A model generated the notes under the pieces. That model was not told where the DNA came from and made no database searches. It worked only from the letters and a program-made list of their open reading frames with translations. A DNA stretch of 64,000 nucleotides from Aquibacillus kalidii. Lineage in GTDB: Bacteria > Bacillota > Bacilli > Bacillales > Amphibacillaceae. A program made the translations under genes and the position numbers. The stretch's first letter is position 1; each line of letters starts with the position of its first letter. Positions 54,821 through 64,000 of the stretch are shown here, piece by piece. The stretch spans positions 1 to 64,000 of the forward strand of contig NZ_JACLZI010000034.1 in the NCBI RefSeq assembly GCF_014280935.1, read 5' to 3'.

Positions 54821-55600
54821 TCAATCATTATTCATAAAATTTTGTTTACGTAAATAGTTAAGCACTGTTTGTGAAAACTCCTGATGCGATTCTTTTGTGT
54901 ACTTGGCAACCGTATAAATTTCAGCAAGATTTTGTAATCCTAGTTTTTCTATCATTTCCTTAAGTTCAGGATTTGCCATGTACCGCTGCCAACCCTTTTC
55001 CTCTCGCTCTTTGTATATTTCAAGGATACTTTCATTTGAATAATCATTATACTGCTCATAATGCACAAGCCCATTCCTTGGTAATCTGTCACGTTGGCTA
55101 GGGTTTTCCGCAGGATACCCTAATGAATACCCAACTACTGGAACAACATTTGCCGGCAAATTCAAAATCTTACCTATTTGGTCACAATTAGCAAGTGTAG
55201 ATCCCATATAACATAAACCCAGTCCTGCATTTTCTGCTGCTAAAGCACAATTTTGTGATACTAAAGTTGCATCGATTGCACCAATCATAAAGCTCATAAT
55301 ATTATCAAAATTTTGAGGAGCTTCATGAAGCGAAAGCCATCTTCTCATTCTATTGAAGTCTGCACAAAAAGTTAATAAAATAGGGGCATCGACTACCATT
55401 GATTGTTCCATGTGTGCAGCATACAATTCTTTTCTAAGCTCTTTATCTTTTGTGACGATAATCGAATAGGCTTGCATATTGCCACTCGAAGAAGCACGAA
55501 TACCCGCATCTAAGATCTGATCTAGTAATTCATTACTCACTTCTTTATCTTCGTATTCTCGTATCGACCGATGGCCATGTATAACATCTATTAAGTCCAC
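54821..55600 (-). CDS. Nitroreductase-family FMN oxidoreductase
   Basis: This ~259-residue protein has HGHRSIREYEDKEVS (FMN phosphate site), IRASSSGNMQAYSII, GAIDATLVSQNCALAAENAG and LGYPAENPSQRDRLP. NfrA-like. I choose GTG 55600, eight bases after AAAGGAG. It reduces nitro compounds or flavins with NAD(P)H. Confidence 0.9.
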   Translation of the reverse strand: MDLIDVIHGHRSIREYEDKEVSNELLDQILDAGIRASSSGNMQAYSIIVTKDKELRKELYAAHMEQSMVVDAPILLTFCADFNRMRRWLSLHEAPQNFDNIMSFMIGAIDATLVSQNCALAAENAGLGLCYMGSTLANCDQIGKILNLPANVVPVVGYSLGYPAENPSQRDRLPRNGLVHYEQYNDYSNESILEIYKEREEKGWQRYMANPELKEMIEKLGLQNLAEIYTVAKYTKESHQEFSQTVLNYLRKQNFMNND

Positions 55601-55817
55601 AAAAATCATCTCCTTTACTAAACTTAAACACAACGGTCATGTTGCTATTTCTCTTATTCCCACTAATCCTTTCAATTACCTTGAATTGCAAAAACATTAG
55701 TAATCAAAATTTCATTTGTGCACTTTTCAGCAATCTCATGCACTTTGCCAAATGATTAATGAGTAGATAATCATCATCGAAACATCTGTTAGCGGACATA
55801 ACAGGTAAGAATTAGTA
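55601..55817. other. Intergenic, nothing recognised
   Basis: AT-rich spacer between the nitroreductase gene and the broken hydrolase. Confidence 0.4.
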
Positions 55818-56577
55818 TTATGTGGTAATAATTATACTTGTTTCATTTACTCTAACTAACCAGTCTTTAACAAATATATTAATTATATTATTCTGTTCAA
55901 AGTGCAAATTGTGACCTGCATTGTCTAACACACTATAGGTTGCTTTAGGGTATAGATGTAATAAGTTAAAAGCATCTATGTAACCAACATCAGCGTCTTA
56001 CCTTCCCAATAAAATGCAAACTGGCTTACTAAATAAGGTAAATCTAAATTCATCTCTGTTTCTTGTGCTTCTAACAAAAGGTTATTTAGAAAATTCATAT
56101 TAGTATGTCTCATGGAATTAGAAATCTCATTTTTAATTAATTTATCAAGATCTTCCTCTATCTTAGTTACTCTATTGTATTTATTGATATTAACTTCAAT
56201 ATTTATTTGATCTAATCTATGAATAACAAGTGGATAAAGAAAGAAAGCTCCACGATTTTGAAAAGAATTTAATAAATGAAGTGTAATATATCCACCAAAA
56301 GAAGCTCCTATCATTAGGAATTCTTCGTCACCTACTGTATTTCTAACAAAATATTTAAAATCATATTTATCCCTACATCGTTTGCGTATTCTGTTAGACC
56401 TACACCAGGATGATCCACATATTTTCTCTTCAATGAGTCATTATAATTTTGAAAAATGGGCTCAAAACCATTCTGCATGAATTTTGAATCGGTAGCGAAC
56501 CCACTAAATAGGATAATAGGTAATCCATGACCAAACTCTTCGTAATAAAACTTAATCTTATCCACTTCAACGTACAT
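55818..56577 (-). pseudogene. Alpha/beta hydrolase, multiply frameshifted
   Basis: Three frames carry consecutive parts: YYEEFGHGLPIILFSGFATD and VDHPGVGLTEYA; then MIGASFGGYITLHLLN; then VLDNAGHNLHFEQ near the end, with a stop at 55818. Together they give a complete serine-hydrolase plan (oxyanion, Ser, His) but at least two frame breaks. Confidence 0.8.
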
Positions 56578-56880
56578 CTAACTTTCCCCCTAATGAAACC
56601 ACCTTTAATTGAAAATAAACAAATACCAGTTATAAAATATTCTGAATAGTCACTATCATTTATTAGATTAACACATTTTTCATAATAATCTAATATTGGC
56701 ATTAAGCTATTATGCTATGAAATGGCAAATAGTAATACATTATATGGATATATGTGGCGAAATGAAATTATTTTGTGTGGTTCCTTCAATAATTGCTTCT
56801 TATGCTATCTAAGTTGTATGGGAACTAATTTATAATGTATTATCGAATTAGTAGGTCACTGTTCGTGTTTCTATATAATT
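56578..56880. other. Intergenic, nothing recognised
   Basis: About 300 AT-rich bases with no ORF having a ribosome site. Confidence 0.4.
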
Positions 56881-56910
56881 AAAGGCACTACCCTTTTGGA
56901 TAGTGCCTTT
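56881..56910 (-). terminator. Terminator
   Basis: AAAGGCACTA/TAGTGCCTTT stem with a CC/GG inner pair; serves the minus-strand gene ending at 56993. Confidence 0.8.
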
Positions 56911-56992
56911 ATAGTAAACCTTTTAGCACAACATGAGCTGTACCCTTTGTTCCAGATACGCTATTTCAAAACCACTTAAAATAATTGGTCAT

Positions 56993-57589
56993 TCAATCAA
57001 AAGATACAACTTTTCCATCGCTATTTATCCCTCGAAAACTGAAACTACCTACATTTTCATTTGATAACTTACTGTAATGAGCTGCAAAACCATCTTTTAC
57101 ATCCATTTCAATAAAAACCGTTGACTGCTCTTCGACAATACTTAATGGTGTATTTTTTTTATCATCTTGTTCATTACTAACGACTACCTTTTCAATTTCC
57201 TTATCTATTACCCCTGCAGCGAATATTACATCATAAAATTCACTCTCTTCTATTTCAGTTCCAGACCAAGTAACTTTCATTTTTTCATCAATTGTTTTTC
57301 CACTAATTGAACTTACATCGGTAATCCGTTTAAAAATACCTAAAGAGTTTTCAATTAGCTTTACATAATTGACCTTACCTGTATCCAAAACAACTATTTT
57401 TTTATCTACTAATTCTTTTTCAAATACTACTTTACCGTCTAAGTTAGGTAACGTATAACGTATTGCAGAATGCTCAGTTAAAGCGTATCCTCCAAACACT
57501 GAAGGAGCAAAATACATACTTAATAATAGTAATAACAGTATGCTAAATGTTATTAAATAGCGTTTCTTGAAATTTTTATTTAATTGCAA
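56993..57589 (-). CDS. Hypothetical membrane-anchored protein
   Basis: This 198-residue protein has an N-terminal helix (about 10-28), then an outside domain without cysteines. TTG start after GGAGG. The pattern (LDTGKVNYVKLIENSLGIFK) is not one I recognise. It starts inside the end of the broken M3 peptidase frame, so its start region was formed, or exposed, by that decay. Confidence 0.6.
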   Translation of the reverse strand: MQLNKNFKKRYLITFSILLLLLLSMYFAPSVFGGYALTEHSAIRYTLPNLDGKVVFEKELVDKKIVVLDTGKVNYVKLIENSLGIFKRITDVSSISGKTIDEKMKVTWSGTEIEESEFYDVIFAAGVIDKEIEKVVVSNEQDDKKNTPLSIVEEQSTVFIEMDVKDGFAAHYSKLSNENVGSFSFRGINSDGKVVSFD

Positions 57590-58406
57590 TTTGTCTCCTC
57601 CCTAACTGACGTAGAAAAATTCAAAATTTTCTTTAAATATTCTCCCAATACCGTTTTCCGCTGTTTCCTTTTATATACTTGTAATCGAAAGCCTGTAATG
57701 TGATTCAGTATTTTAGCAAATAATTCTTCTCTTTCTTGCCATTTGGCTTCTAATGCTTGATGAGATTCCCGACGAACCCCTTCATTTACGTGTGATCGTA
57801 AGTTAATTGCCTGTGCAACAGAATGTTTTTTTTGGTGTTCATTAATAGGAATGTCAATTTTAATGCAATTGATTAGTGTTTTATAAAACCCACCCCAAGC
57901 GTGAAAACCATCTACCATTAAATGGGATAATATGCTTTCTTCTTTAGTCACAAGGAGTTACTCGCATCATTTCGCCATTCATTCAATACAAATTTATAGT
58001 TATGTAATTCTGTTTGACTGAGTAATCTCCCCCAAAGCTTTTGATCAATGTTAGTAAAGCAATTCTTCAATCTAGCTAAATTAATACTAAATCTAGATTC
58101 AATCTTAGCTATTTTCCCGCGTAAAACTGCAGCGTTCTGGTCTTTGGGATTTTGTGCAAGAAGACATGTTATATACGAATTTGCTTGGGACAGGTTAACT
58201 TTAATTTAAGTTGAATATTCCATTATCTATAAAATTTTGTCAATTTCGTTTTCGGCTTGTGGTGTTGTAAACGAAACAACATGATATTGAAAGTCATGTG
58301 CTTTCAGTTCCATGTGCTCTATAAAACTTATAAATTCACTAGATTTACTTCCATTATGAAATATGCTATCCAATTCCCAATGTTGTGAGTTGCTTATTTG
58401 TTTCAT
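57580..58406 (-). pseudogene. Second M3-family oligoendopeptidase, N-terminal part only, decayed
   Basis: From ATG 58406 (GGGGGAAG) the frame reads HWELDSIFHNGSKSSEFISF, ENEIDKIL, TAG, IMEYST, TAA, IKVNLSQANSYITCLLAQNP, then shifts near 57957 and continues ILSHLMVDGFHAWGGFYKTL, GFRLQVYKRKQ. The expected HExxH half is missing. Two likely Gln-to-stop changes, one frameshift and a large 3' deletion make it a clear remnant. Confidence 0.85.
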
Positions 58407-58558
58407 AACTTCCCCCTGGTTATTCGGAAAACAAATATATATCCTTTTTAACTTTAACATAATTTTCCTTATTTTAAACAAAAAATGCGAAATCTTATGC
58501 ACGAAAGACTTCACATTTTAGTAGATATTCTAGCTATCGATAATATTTTTATTGTTGA

Positions 58559-58954
58559 TTAGATAATATTAACTATAAAAACTACTATAACGAGTAATAA
58601 CGCAATTACAACTGTCCTCCACTTCAATTCTAATTTTCTTAGTACACGGTCAATAATGAAGAAGCAAATAGCAGCTACAAGGCTCATTAATAAAAAAATT
58701 AAACCGAAAAAGCAATGTAATGAGAAGGCTATTATTTCGCGTGTGTAAATGGACGAAGAAGCTTTGTTACTTAACCAGTCAGATACAATTGATGCAATAA
58801 CACCATATGTTACAGCAAACATAAAATTGATATAATATACATTTAAAAAACCGTTTAATTCTAAATCATTCGGTGCCAAGATAAATATCGCAAATAACAG
58901 ACTACTTAAAACAGCAGTTAATAATTTTCTTTTTACTATAATCTCTGCCCCCAT
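58559..58954 (-). CDS. Hypothetical membrane protein
   Basis: This 131-residue protein has four helices and a start MGAEIIVKRKLLTAV. A near copy of this start occurs at about 59519-59560. Function unknown. Confidence 0.6.
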   Translation of the reverse strand: MGAEIIVKRKLLTAVLSSLLFAIFILAPNDLELNGFLNVYYINFMFAVTYGVIASIVSDWLSNKASSSIYTREIIAFSLHCFFGLIFLLMSLVAAICFFIIDRVLRKLELKWRTVVIALLLVIVVFIVNII

Positions 58955-59081
58955 ATTTACACAAAGTGATTTTCTCTAATTTTGAATATTGACTATAATC
59001 AACCTACTACATATAGTTTTTCGAAAATTCTGGCTATTAGACTAATTATGATCCTCTTATTCAAAAATACAGTAATACACA

Positions 59082-59444
59082 TTATAGTTGAATTACACTT
59101 ATTATATTTCCATTTATATCCGTCATATCAAAGCGTTTTGGTTCCCCATCTCTTAGTTGTGAAACTATCACATTTTTTCCTATTAGCTTATTTCTAACAT
59201 TTTCTAAATCTTTCACAACATAATTGAAAGGCGTATATTCATTAACAGGTTGAAAGTTGGAAATCTGGACCAGGTGAAATCCACAGTTTGGGGCAATGGA
59301 TAGTCCACACATTTTTTTATTTTCCCACCGTAATTCAAATCCAAATATTTCTTGATACCAAGACAACGATTCCTTAAGATTTTTAACAGGCAAAAATACG
59401 GCGTCAATTCGTTCAACTAATTTTGGATGCGTCGAATCACTCAT
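59082..59444 (-). CDS. VOC-family (glyoxalase/bleomycin-resistance fold) protein
   Basis: This 120-residue protein opens RIDAVFLPVKNLKESLSWYQ, has FELRWENKKM and ends FDMTDINGNIISVIQL, the pattern of vicinal-oxygen-chelate proteins. GGGGG site. Ligand unknown. Confidence 0.88.
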   Translation of the reverse strand: MSDSTHPKLVERIDAVFLPVKNLKESLSWYQEIFGFELRWENKKMCGLSIAPNCGFHLVQISNFQPVNEYTPFNYVVKDLENVRNKLIGKNVIVSQLRDGEPKRFDMTDINGNIISVIQL

Positions 59445-59518
59445 AAAACAAATCCCCCTTTGAAAAGTTGTATATTTCTATAGAAAATATATATTCTTAC
59501 AAATCACATAAACTGCAG

Positions 59519-59625
59519 TAAATAATTTCCTTTTTACAATGATCTCCATCCCATTATTCACATGATTTTCGACTAATTCAAAGCCTGTTACTTCATCCTC
59601 TAAACTCTTTCCGATCACTCCCATT
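59519..59625 (-). pseudogene. Duplicated 5' fragment of the 58.6-kb membrane protein gene
   Basis: The minus strand reads MGVIGKSLEDEVTGFELVEN and GMEIIVKRKLFTAVYVI. The second part is nearly the same as the start of the gene at 58559-58954 (MGAEIIVKRKLLTAV). The rest of the gene is absent. Confidence 0.6.
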
Positions 59626-59721
59626 TCTGTTCCTTTATTTAAGTCAAAAATTCAGTTATTTAAGAGATAATTAACAACGGCAAGGTGTTAGGATATTTTG
59701 AACAATCGACCCTTGATTAAC

Positions 59722-59907
59722 TTAACAGTCTGCTAACTTTTCATTCTTTCTTTGATTTTTGCGATTCAAAAATAACAAAGTAGCGTAAAAAGGTAAATAC
59801 CCTAAAATTCCTCCCAAAGTAGTTAAGATCAAATCATCTACATCAAAACTACCTAACTTAAATACAAGCTGAATAATTTCAAAAGATAAGCTAACTGAAT
59901 GTTGCAT
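59722..59907 (-). pseudogene. VanZ-family C-terminal fragment
   Basis: 61 codons: HSVSLSFEIIQLVFKLGSFD, VDDLILTTLGGILGYL. This is the last part of VanZ-like membrane proteins; the N-terminal helices are missing. Confidence 0.65.
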
Positions 59908-59993
59908 GCTACTGGGTATAATTCACAACCCACAAACGTTTTAATACAACATCTGTTTATCCTAACCCTGGTTCTAAATAAAACACAATTCTA

Positions 59994-60536
59994 TTATTTC
60001 ACCACATCAACAATCAATAAAGGAAACGCTAACCTATCTTTATTCCGGTGATCAAAGCGCAGCGACCGATATATAAATCCTTCCTTTTCATCCCAATCGT
60101 TGCAATGAAACTCTCCCACTTCATTACAATACTCAAGAAGATTAACTCGGAAGCCCGCTTGCTTAAACATCGATGTAATTGTTCGGTAATTATGTACAAT
60201 TTTATGACTTGCAGCCGGATGATCTTCGGGTCCAGGACCGCCTACTTGCACAGTCCGCTGATACTCCTTATTTCGGAAAAATCCATCTGGCACCGCACAG
60301 CGAACATAGCCATCTTCACTAAGAAAATCAAAACAGTTACGAGCTGCTATTATACCTTCCTCATAACTAAGATGCTCCCACACATGCTCTGCCAAAATTG
60401 CTGCTAACGAATTAGACCCGAACTTCTTCTCCCAGTCTCTTTTCCTGAGCAAATTCAATTCTGTTTCCTGTGTACGAAGCCATCCTGGATTATTATGATA
60501 CTCCCCAGCGCCAATTACTACTTTTAGATCAATCAT
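59994..60536 (-). CDS. SAM-dependent methyltransferase-like protein
   Basis: This 180-residue protein has KVVIGAGEYHNNPGWL, AILAEHVWEHLSYEEG, FDFLSEDGYVRCAVPDG and HNYRTITSMFKQAGF, the layout of class I methyltransferases with a short N-terminal strand. Substrate unknown. GAGGGG site. Confidence 0.78.
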   Translation of the reverse strand: MIDLKVVIGAGEYHNNPGWLRTQETELNLLRKRDWEKKFGSNSLAAILAEHVWEHLSYEEGIIAARNCFDFLSEDGYVRCAVPDGFFRNKEYQRTVQVGGPGPEDHPAASHKIVHNYRTITSMFKQAGFRVNLLEYCNEVGEFHCNDWDEKEGFIYRSLRFDHRNKDRLAFPLLIVDVVK

Positions 60537-60668
60537 CGGCAGTACCCCTCATTTTTACACACATAGATTCCTAGATATTTCGGGTCGACCCACATGCCGC
60601 CTCTCTCTCGCAACCTATTTCATTGAACTACACAGCAGATTGACTCTATTGTTGCTCTTGTTAATAAA

Positions 60669-61073
60669 TCACGGTGCAAACCCATAAAAAATTAGCGTAA
60701 ATATATAGAATGATAGAAATGCCAATCCAGCCAGGACAATTAACCAAAACAGAAACATTACCACTTTTACCCAAGTCCGTTCAAACAGCTTATTAGCCAT
60801 TCCAAAGAGCTTATAAGTAATGATTAAAAAGGAAGGAATAATGTATAAGTATGAAAATGTACTAACCCATTTCATGAGACTACTGAAACCACCATCTAAA
60901 ACAGGACCATCATATAAATGATACTTAATCGCAATAAACCTAATTCCATACATAAATATGATCGATAAAGAAGTAAAAAAGGCGAGAACTATAAATTTAA
61001 CAACTTTCTTTTCTCCTTTTAATAGAAAATATATGAAAAATAAGTGGAGAATTAAAGCAATGATTTTGAACAT
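60669..61073 (-). CDS. Hypothetical membrane protein
   Basis: This 134-residue protein has four helices and a GAGGTG site. No family recognised. Confidence 0.65.
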   Translation of the reverse strand: MFKIIALILHLFFIYFLLKGEKKVVKFIVLAFFTSLSIIFMYGIRFIAIKYHLYDGPVLDGGFSSLMKWVSTFSYLYIIPSFLIITYKLFGMANKLFERTWVKVVMFLFWLIVLAGLAFLSFYIFTLIFYGFAP

Positions 61074-61290
61074 GATTTCACCTCAGATGTATAGATTGTC
61101 TTGACCTTGCTTCTATTAAATTGGAAAAAGCACACAACAAGTCACCCTCAATTTTACCATAATATCCAGTAATATCCAGACAAAAAAGACGATTCCTACA
61201 CTAGTGGATACCGCCTTGATTGAGTATCATGTTTTAAATAAATTACTTCATTTTTGAAAAAAGGTTAAGCTTTAATATCGTTTGCATTTT

Positions 61291-61860
61291 TTAAACCTTC
61301 AGCGAACCGCGAAAACCCCTAGCAGCATAATAAGAGTCCGCTCCATTATGATATAGAAACACGTGCCCGAAACGAAAATCACAAAAAAGTGCACCACCAA
61401 GTTTTCTAATATCAGTAGGTGTTTGCACCCAACTCGATGTTTTCCTATCGAAACTTTCAAGCTGCTGCAACGCCCGATATTGTTCTTCAGTCAACAGTTC
61501 AATCCCCATACTCGCTGCCATATCTATAGCATTATTTTCAGGTTTATGTTTTTTTCTAGACTCAAGTGCTTCACGATCAAAACAGACACTTCTGCGCCCC
61601 TTCGGACTTTCAGCTGAACAGTCAACAAACAGATACTCGTCCATATTTTCATCATAACTAATAACATCGGGTTCTCCACCGGTTCTTTCCATCTCATTGA
61701 GCGACCACATTTTTTCAGGATTTGTTTCCAACTTAGCTTGAATATTTGCCCATTCAAGACCCTTATGACGGTTCATCTTTTGCTCAAAACGTTCTTTAAG
61801 CGTGCTTAGTAATTGTTCAGCTTGTTCTAATGACAACTTCTTTATACTAGCTTTTGTCAT
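61291..61860 (-). CDS. DUF4256-domain protein
   Basis: This 189-residue protein has GLEWANIQAKLETNPEKMWS, MERTGGEPDV, FVDCSAESPKGRRSVCFDRE, AASMGIELLTEEQYR and FGHVFLYHNGADSYYAARGF, diagnostic of DUF4256. ATG 61860 follows GGGAGG. Function unknown. Confidence 0.92.
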   Translation of the reverse strand: MTKASIKKLSLEQAEQLLSTLKERFEQKMNRHKGLEWANIQAKLETNPEKMWSLNEMERTGGEPDVISYDENMDEYLFVDCSAESPKGRRSVCFDREALESRKKHKPENNAIDMAASMGIELLTEEQYRALQQLESFDRKTSSWVQTPTDIRKLGGALFCDFRFGHVFLYHNGADSYYAARGFRGSLKV

Positions 61861-61964
61861 GTTAGTCCTCCCTTGCCTTATTCTAATAATCAAATAAATC
61901 CTATTTTCTAAAGATTTATATTGAAAAAAATTGTTTCACTCCAATAGGATACCATGTAATACCA

Positions 61965-62435
61965 TTAACTCTTCCCTAAAATAACATGTTCCACTGATTC
62001 AGATAAATGTTTTATTGAGACTCTTAAAAACTCTGGATAAAGTAAATAATTTTCAAGGTCTTGAATGGGTATCCATTGATAAATCAACCTATCTCCTTCT
62101 TCTCCATAAAATGGATTGTTGTTAAGTTGATAGTCATTGTTCATTAAAGAAACGTTATAGTAAAGTGCGATCTCATGAAAATCATTGCTATTGTACTTGA
62201 AAAAATTTTCCGTAATCCAAAGCAATCGGTTTATCTTTACTTCAAATCCCAGTTCCTCTTTGATTTCCCTTTTTATAGATGTTGGAGAATCTTCCATAAC
62301 TTTCGCTCTACCACCAGGTAATGCCCAATGGTCATCTTTTACTTGTTTGTGAATGAGTACATGATTATTCACAATTAAAACTGCTGCAACCCGATAATTA
62401 AATACTGTTTTATCTAACTTAAATGTAGTATCCAT
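61965..62435 (-). CDS. Nudix hydrolase
   Basis: This 156-residue protein has a Nudix box GGRAKVMEDSPTSIKREIKE followed by ELGF. GGGGAGG site. Third Nudix gene in 20 kb. Substrate unknown. Confidence 0.92.
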   Translation of the reverse strand: MDTTFKLDKTVFNYRVAAVLIVNNHVLIHKQVKDDHWALPGGRAKVMEDSPTSIKREIKEELGFEVKINRLLWITENFFKYNSNDFHEIALYYNVSLMNNDYQLNNNPFYGEEGDRLIYQWIPIQDLENYLLYPEFLRVSIKHLSESVEHVILGKS

Positions 62436-62627
62436 AATCCTCCCCTATTCCCGTAGCTTAATTCACAGGATTCGATGCCATGATAATAACACATTTTTAC
62501 AACACTAGTTATACTAAAAAGCAAAATATACCATTTAGAATTTAGGCACTTTCCTGTTTGAATCTGGTAGTTCTCGGTAGCATTATTTCTTCTTAGTTAT
62601 GCATCCTATAACTAGGAGGTGATACTA

Positions 62628-62819
62628 ATGGCTGATGAAAAAGATCATGGGGAACATTATGCACATTACGATGGTGAGAAAGAAAGCATTATTAATGACT
62701 CGATCGGGAAGGAAATTGGAATTCGTTCCGACGTTGGGGAGGAATCAAACAACCCGTTTCACGTAAAGGAACTAAAAAATAACCCAGACACGGACCGATT
62801 AAAACGATTGCTTGAATAG
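62628..62819 (+). CDS. Small acidic hypothetical protein
   Basis: This 63-residue hydrophilic protein (MADEKDHGEHYAHYDGEKES) starts at ATG 62628 with a perfect AGGAGGTG site and is followed by a terminator. High charge, no Cys. Not recognised. Confidence 0.75.
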   Translation: MADEKDHGEHYAHYDGEKESIINDSIGKEIGIRSDVGEESNNPFHVKELKNNPDTDRLKRLLE

Positions 62820-62822
62820 ATG

Positions 62823-62868
62823 AATTTGCCTGGTCTAACCAACAGGAGCTTAGACCAGGCAAATTTTT
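62823..62868. terminator. Bidirectional terminator
   Basis: AATTTGCCTGGTCTA/TAGACCAGGCAAATT perfect 15-bp stem between convergent genes. Confidence 0.93.
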
Positions 62869-64000
62869 ATTCACTACTTTGATTTTTCAATTTAGATAAC
62901 TCCTGTTCAACTAATTCCTCATCCAACCTTTCGAATAGTGGCTTAATATCAGAAAGTTGAACTGGTGAAACAGTGACCGGTTTCCAAGAGATGTTTTTAA
63001 TTTGTAGATTGCTTAACACTTCAGCACTGGAAAATGGTAAAAATGGCTGTAATAATTGAGCAAGGTTAGCAATCAAGTAGATACAGTTAGTTATCACCAC
63101 ATCACACTGCTTCGGCTCCTCTTTAATCTTTTGCCAAGGCTGTTCGGTGTCAAAATATTTATTAGCATACCTTACTAATTCGAACACCTTCTCTAATGCC
63201 TGTTTAAACTTGGCCTCTTCAATTAACTCTCCAATAAAATTATATTGCTCATGAACCTTTCCTATAATTTCCCGTTCAACATTATCCTCACTAGTTTTCC
63301 CGTTATAGTATTTTTCTACAAACTTCAATGTTCGGTTAACAAAGTTCCCATAAGCGCCTAACAATTCACCATTATGACTATAGACGAATTCTCGCCATGA
63401 GAAATCTGCATCACGACTCTCAGGTGCATTCACGGTGAGGAAATAACGAATCGAATCTGGGTGATAGTTCTTAAGGAGGTCCGGTATCCAAACTGCCCAA
63501 TTACGGCTCGTCGACAACTTCTTTCTCTCTATCGTGACATATTCATTAGATACAATACGAGTTGGAATACTCTCTCCTTTATTAATTCCTATCAAAATAG
63601 CAGGCCAAATTATCGAGTGAAACGGGATATTATCTTTCCCGTGTACGTAATACAATTTTGTTTCTTCACTCCAAAAAGGGGCGTCACTCTGCTTATTTTG
63701 TTCTGCCCATTCTTTAGATGCAGAATAATAACCAGATACAGCTTCAATCCATACGTAGATTTTCTTGTCTTGGTAACCTTGTATTGGAATAGGTACTCCG
63801 ATCGGTAAGTCTCTCGAAACACCACGATCCTTTAACCCTTCTTTTAAATACCTTTCTGTTAATTGAATGGCATTATCGCGCCAACGTTTATTTTCTTTCG
63901 CCTCTTTAACATAATGTTCAAGCTCTTCCTGAAATGCACTTAACTGAAAATAAAAGTGTTCGGTCTGTTTAACTGTAGGTTCATCCCCACATAATTTACA
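62867..64000 (-). CDS. metG: Methionyl-tRNA synthetase, C-terminal part (start beyond right edge)
   Basis: The frame is open from the right edge for 378 codons. It has a zinc-site pair [53 protein letters not shown] (in the place of KMSKS), [20 protein letters not shown] and a helical anticodon domain to SKLKNQSSE. No EMAP-like C-terminal extension. The unusual KLSTS motif and sequence style suggest the second type of bacterial MetRS. Confidence 0.92.
   Translation of the reverse strand, partial: CKLCGDEPTVKQTEHFYFQLSAFQEELEHYVKEAKENKRWRDNAIQLTERYLKEGLKDRGVSRDLPIGVPIPIQGYQDKKIYVWIEAVSGYYSASKEWAEQNKQSDAPFWSEETKLYYVHGKDNIPFHSIIWPAILIGINKGESIPTRIVSNEYVTIERKKLSTSRNWAVWIPDLLKNYHPDSIRYFLTVNAPESRDADFSWREFVYSHNGELLGAYGNFVNRTLKFVEKYYNGKTSEDNVEREIIGKVHEQYNFIGELIEEAKFKQALEKVFELVRYANKYFDTEQPWQKIKEEPKQCDVVITNCIYLIANLAQLLQPFLPFSSAEVLSNLQIKNISWKPVTVSPVQLSDIKPLFERLDEELVEQELSKLKNQSSE

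Noticed and set aside
56430-56702. 90-codon minus-strand ORF
   Set aside because: Mostly overlaps the hydrolase remnant in another frame, without a ribosome site.
1-64000. CRISPR array, rRNA, tRNA, complete insertion sequence or prophage
   Set aside because: No regular spaced repeats, RNA gene sequences, transposase or phage modules were found; encapsulin has the HK97 fold but no phage neighbours.

Overview
The window looks like chromosome of a spore-forming, low-GC member of the Bacillaceae. The evidence is AT-rich DNA with strong GGAGG-type ribosome binding sites, a CwlJ cortex hydrolase, a decayed CotF-type spore coat gene, and Bacillus-style T-box, guanine and preQ1 leaders. The genus cannot be fixed from the sequence alone.

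Left part (1-24 kb, almost all minus strand). Two tandem T-box leaders lie at the left edge; their target gene is outside the window. Next comes a run of about a dozen tightly packed genes (507-12669): a TVP38/VTT membrane protein, a YdjY-like lipoprotein, a nucleoside hydrolase, a YnjB/C/D-like ABC importer, a methylthioribose-kinase-like enzyme, glycosyltransferases resembling TIGR04282 and TIGR04283 (known from selenium and arsenosugar contexts), a mercuric-reductase-like flavoprotein and a SelD-type NDH flavoprotein. Upstream of it (12813-20371) is the most unusual locus: an encapsulin shell protein, a 40-residue peptide read just before it, a membrane-anchored multicopper oxidase, a cytochrome-b-like protein and a set of small two-pass membrane proteins with Met-, Gly- or Ser/Asn-rich loops. 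No known encapsulin cargo gene is present. A molybdate-type ABC system follows, with ModC and ModA fused in one polypeptide, plus a rhodanese.

Middle part (24-47 kb). Mostly single genes: a lipoprotein with a duplicated domain, SelO, a PCYCGC lipoprotein, an M3 peptidase, an esterase, a purine permease behind a guanine riboswitch, acetyltransferases, an EamA transporter, the queCDE operon behind a class I preQ1 riboswitch, a HAD phosphatase, malate:quinone oxidoreductase, two Nudix hydrolases and a dihydroorotate-dehydrogenase-like protein fused to a membrane domain.

Right part (47-64 kb). An accessory, decaying region of small enzymes (GNAT, Nudix, VOC, DUF4256), cadC-cadA, cwlJ, a nitroreductase, several broken genes (two alpha/beta hydrolases, an M3 peptidase, a phospholipase-C-like gene, a VanZ fragment) and the 3' part of a methionyl-tRNA synthetase gene running off the right edge. 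cadA carries an in-frame TGA exactly at the first cysteine of its CxxC metal-binding motif, followed by a small hairpin; this is either a nonsense mutation or a selenocysteine candidate. Two frameshifts fall in poly-A runs that are each one A short, so assembly error must be kept in mind.
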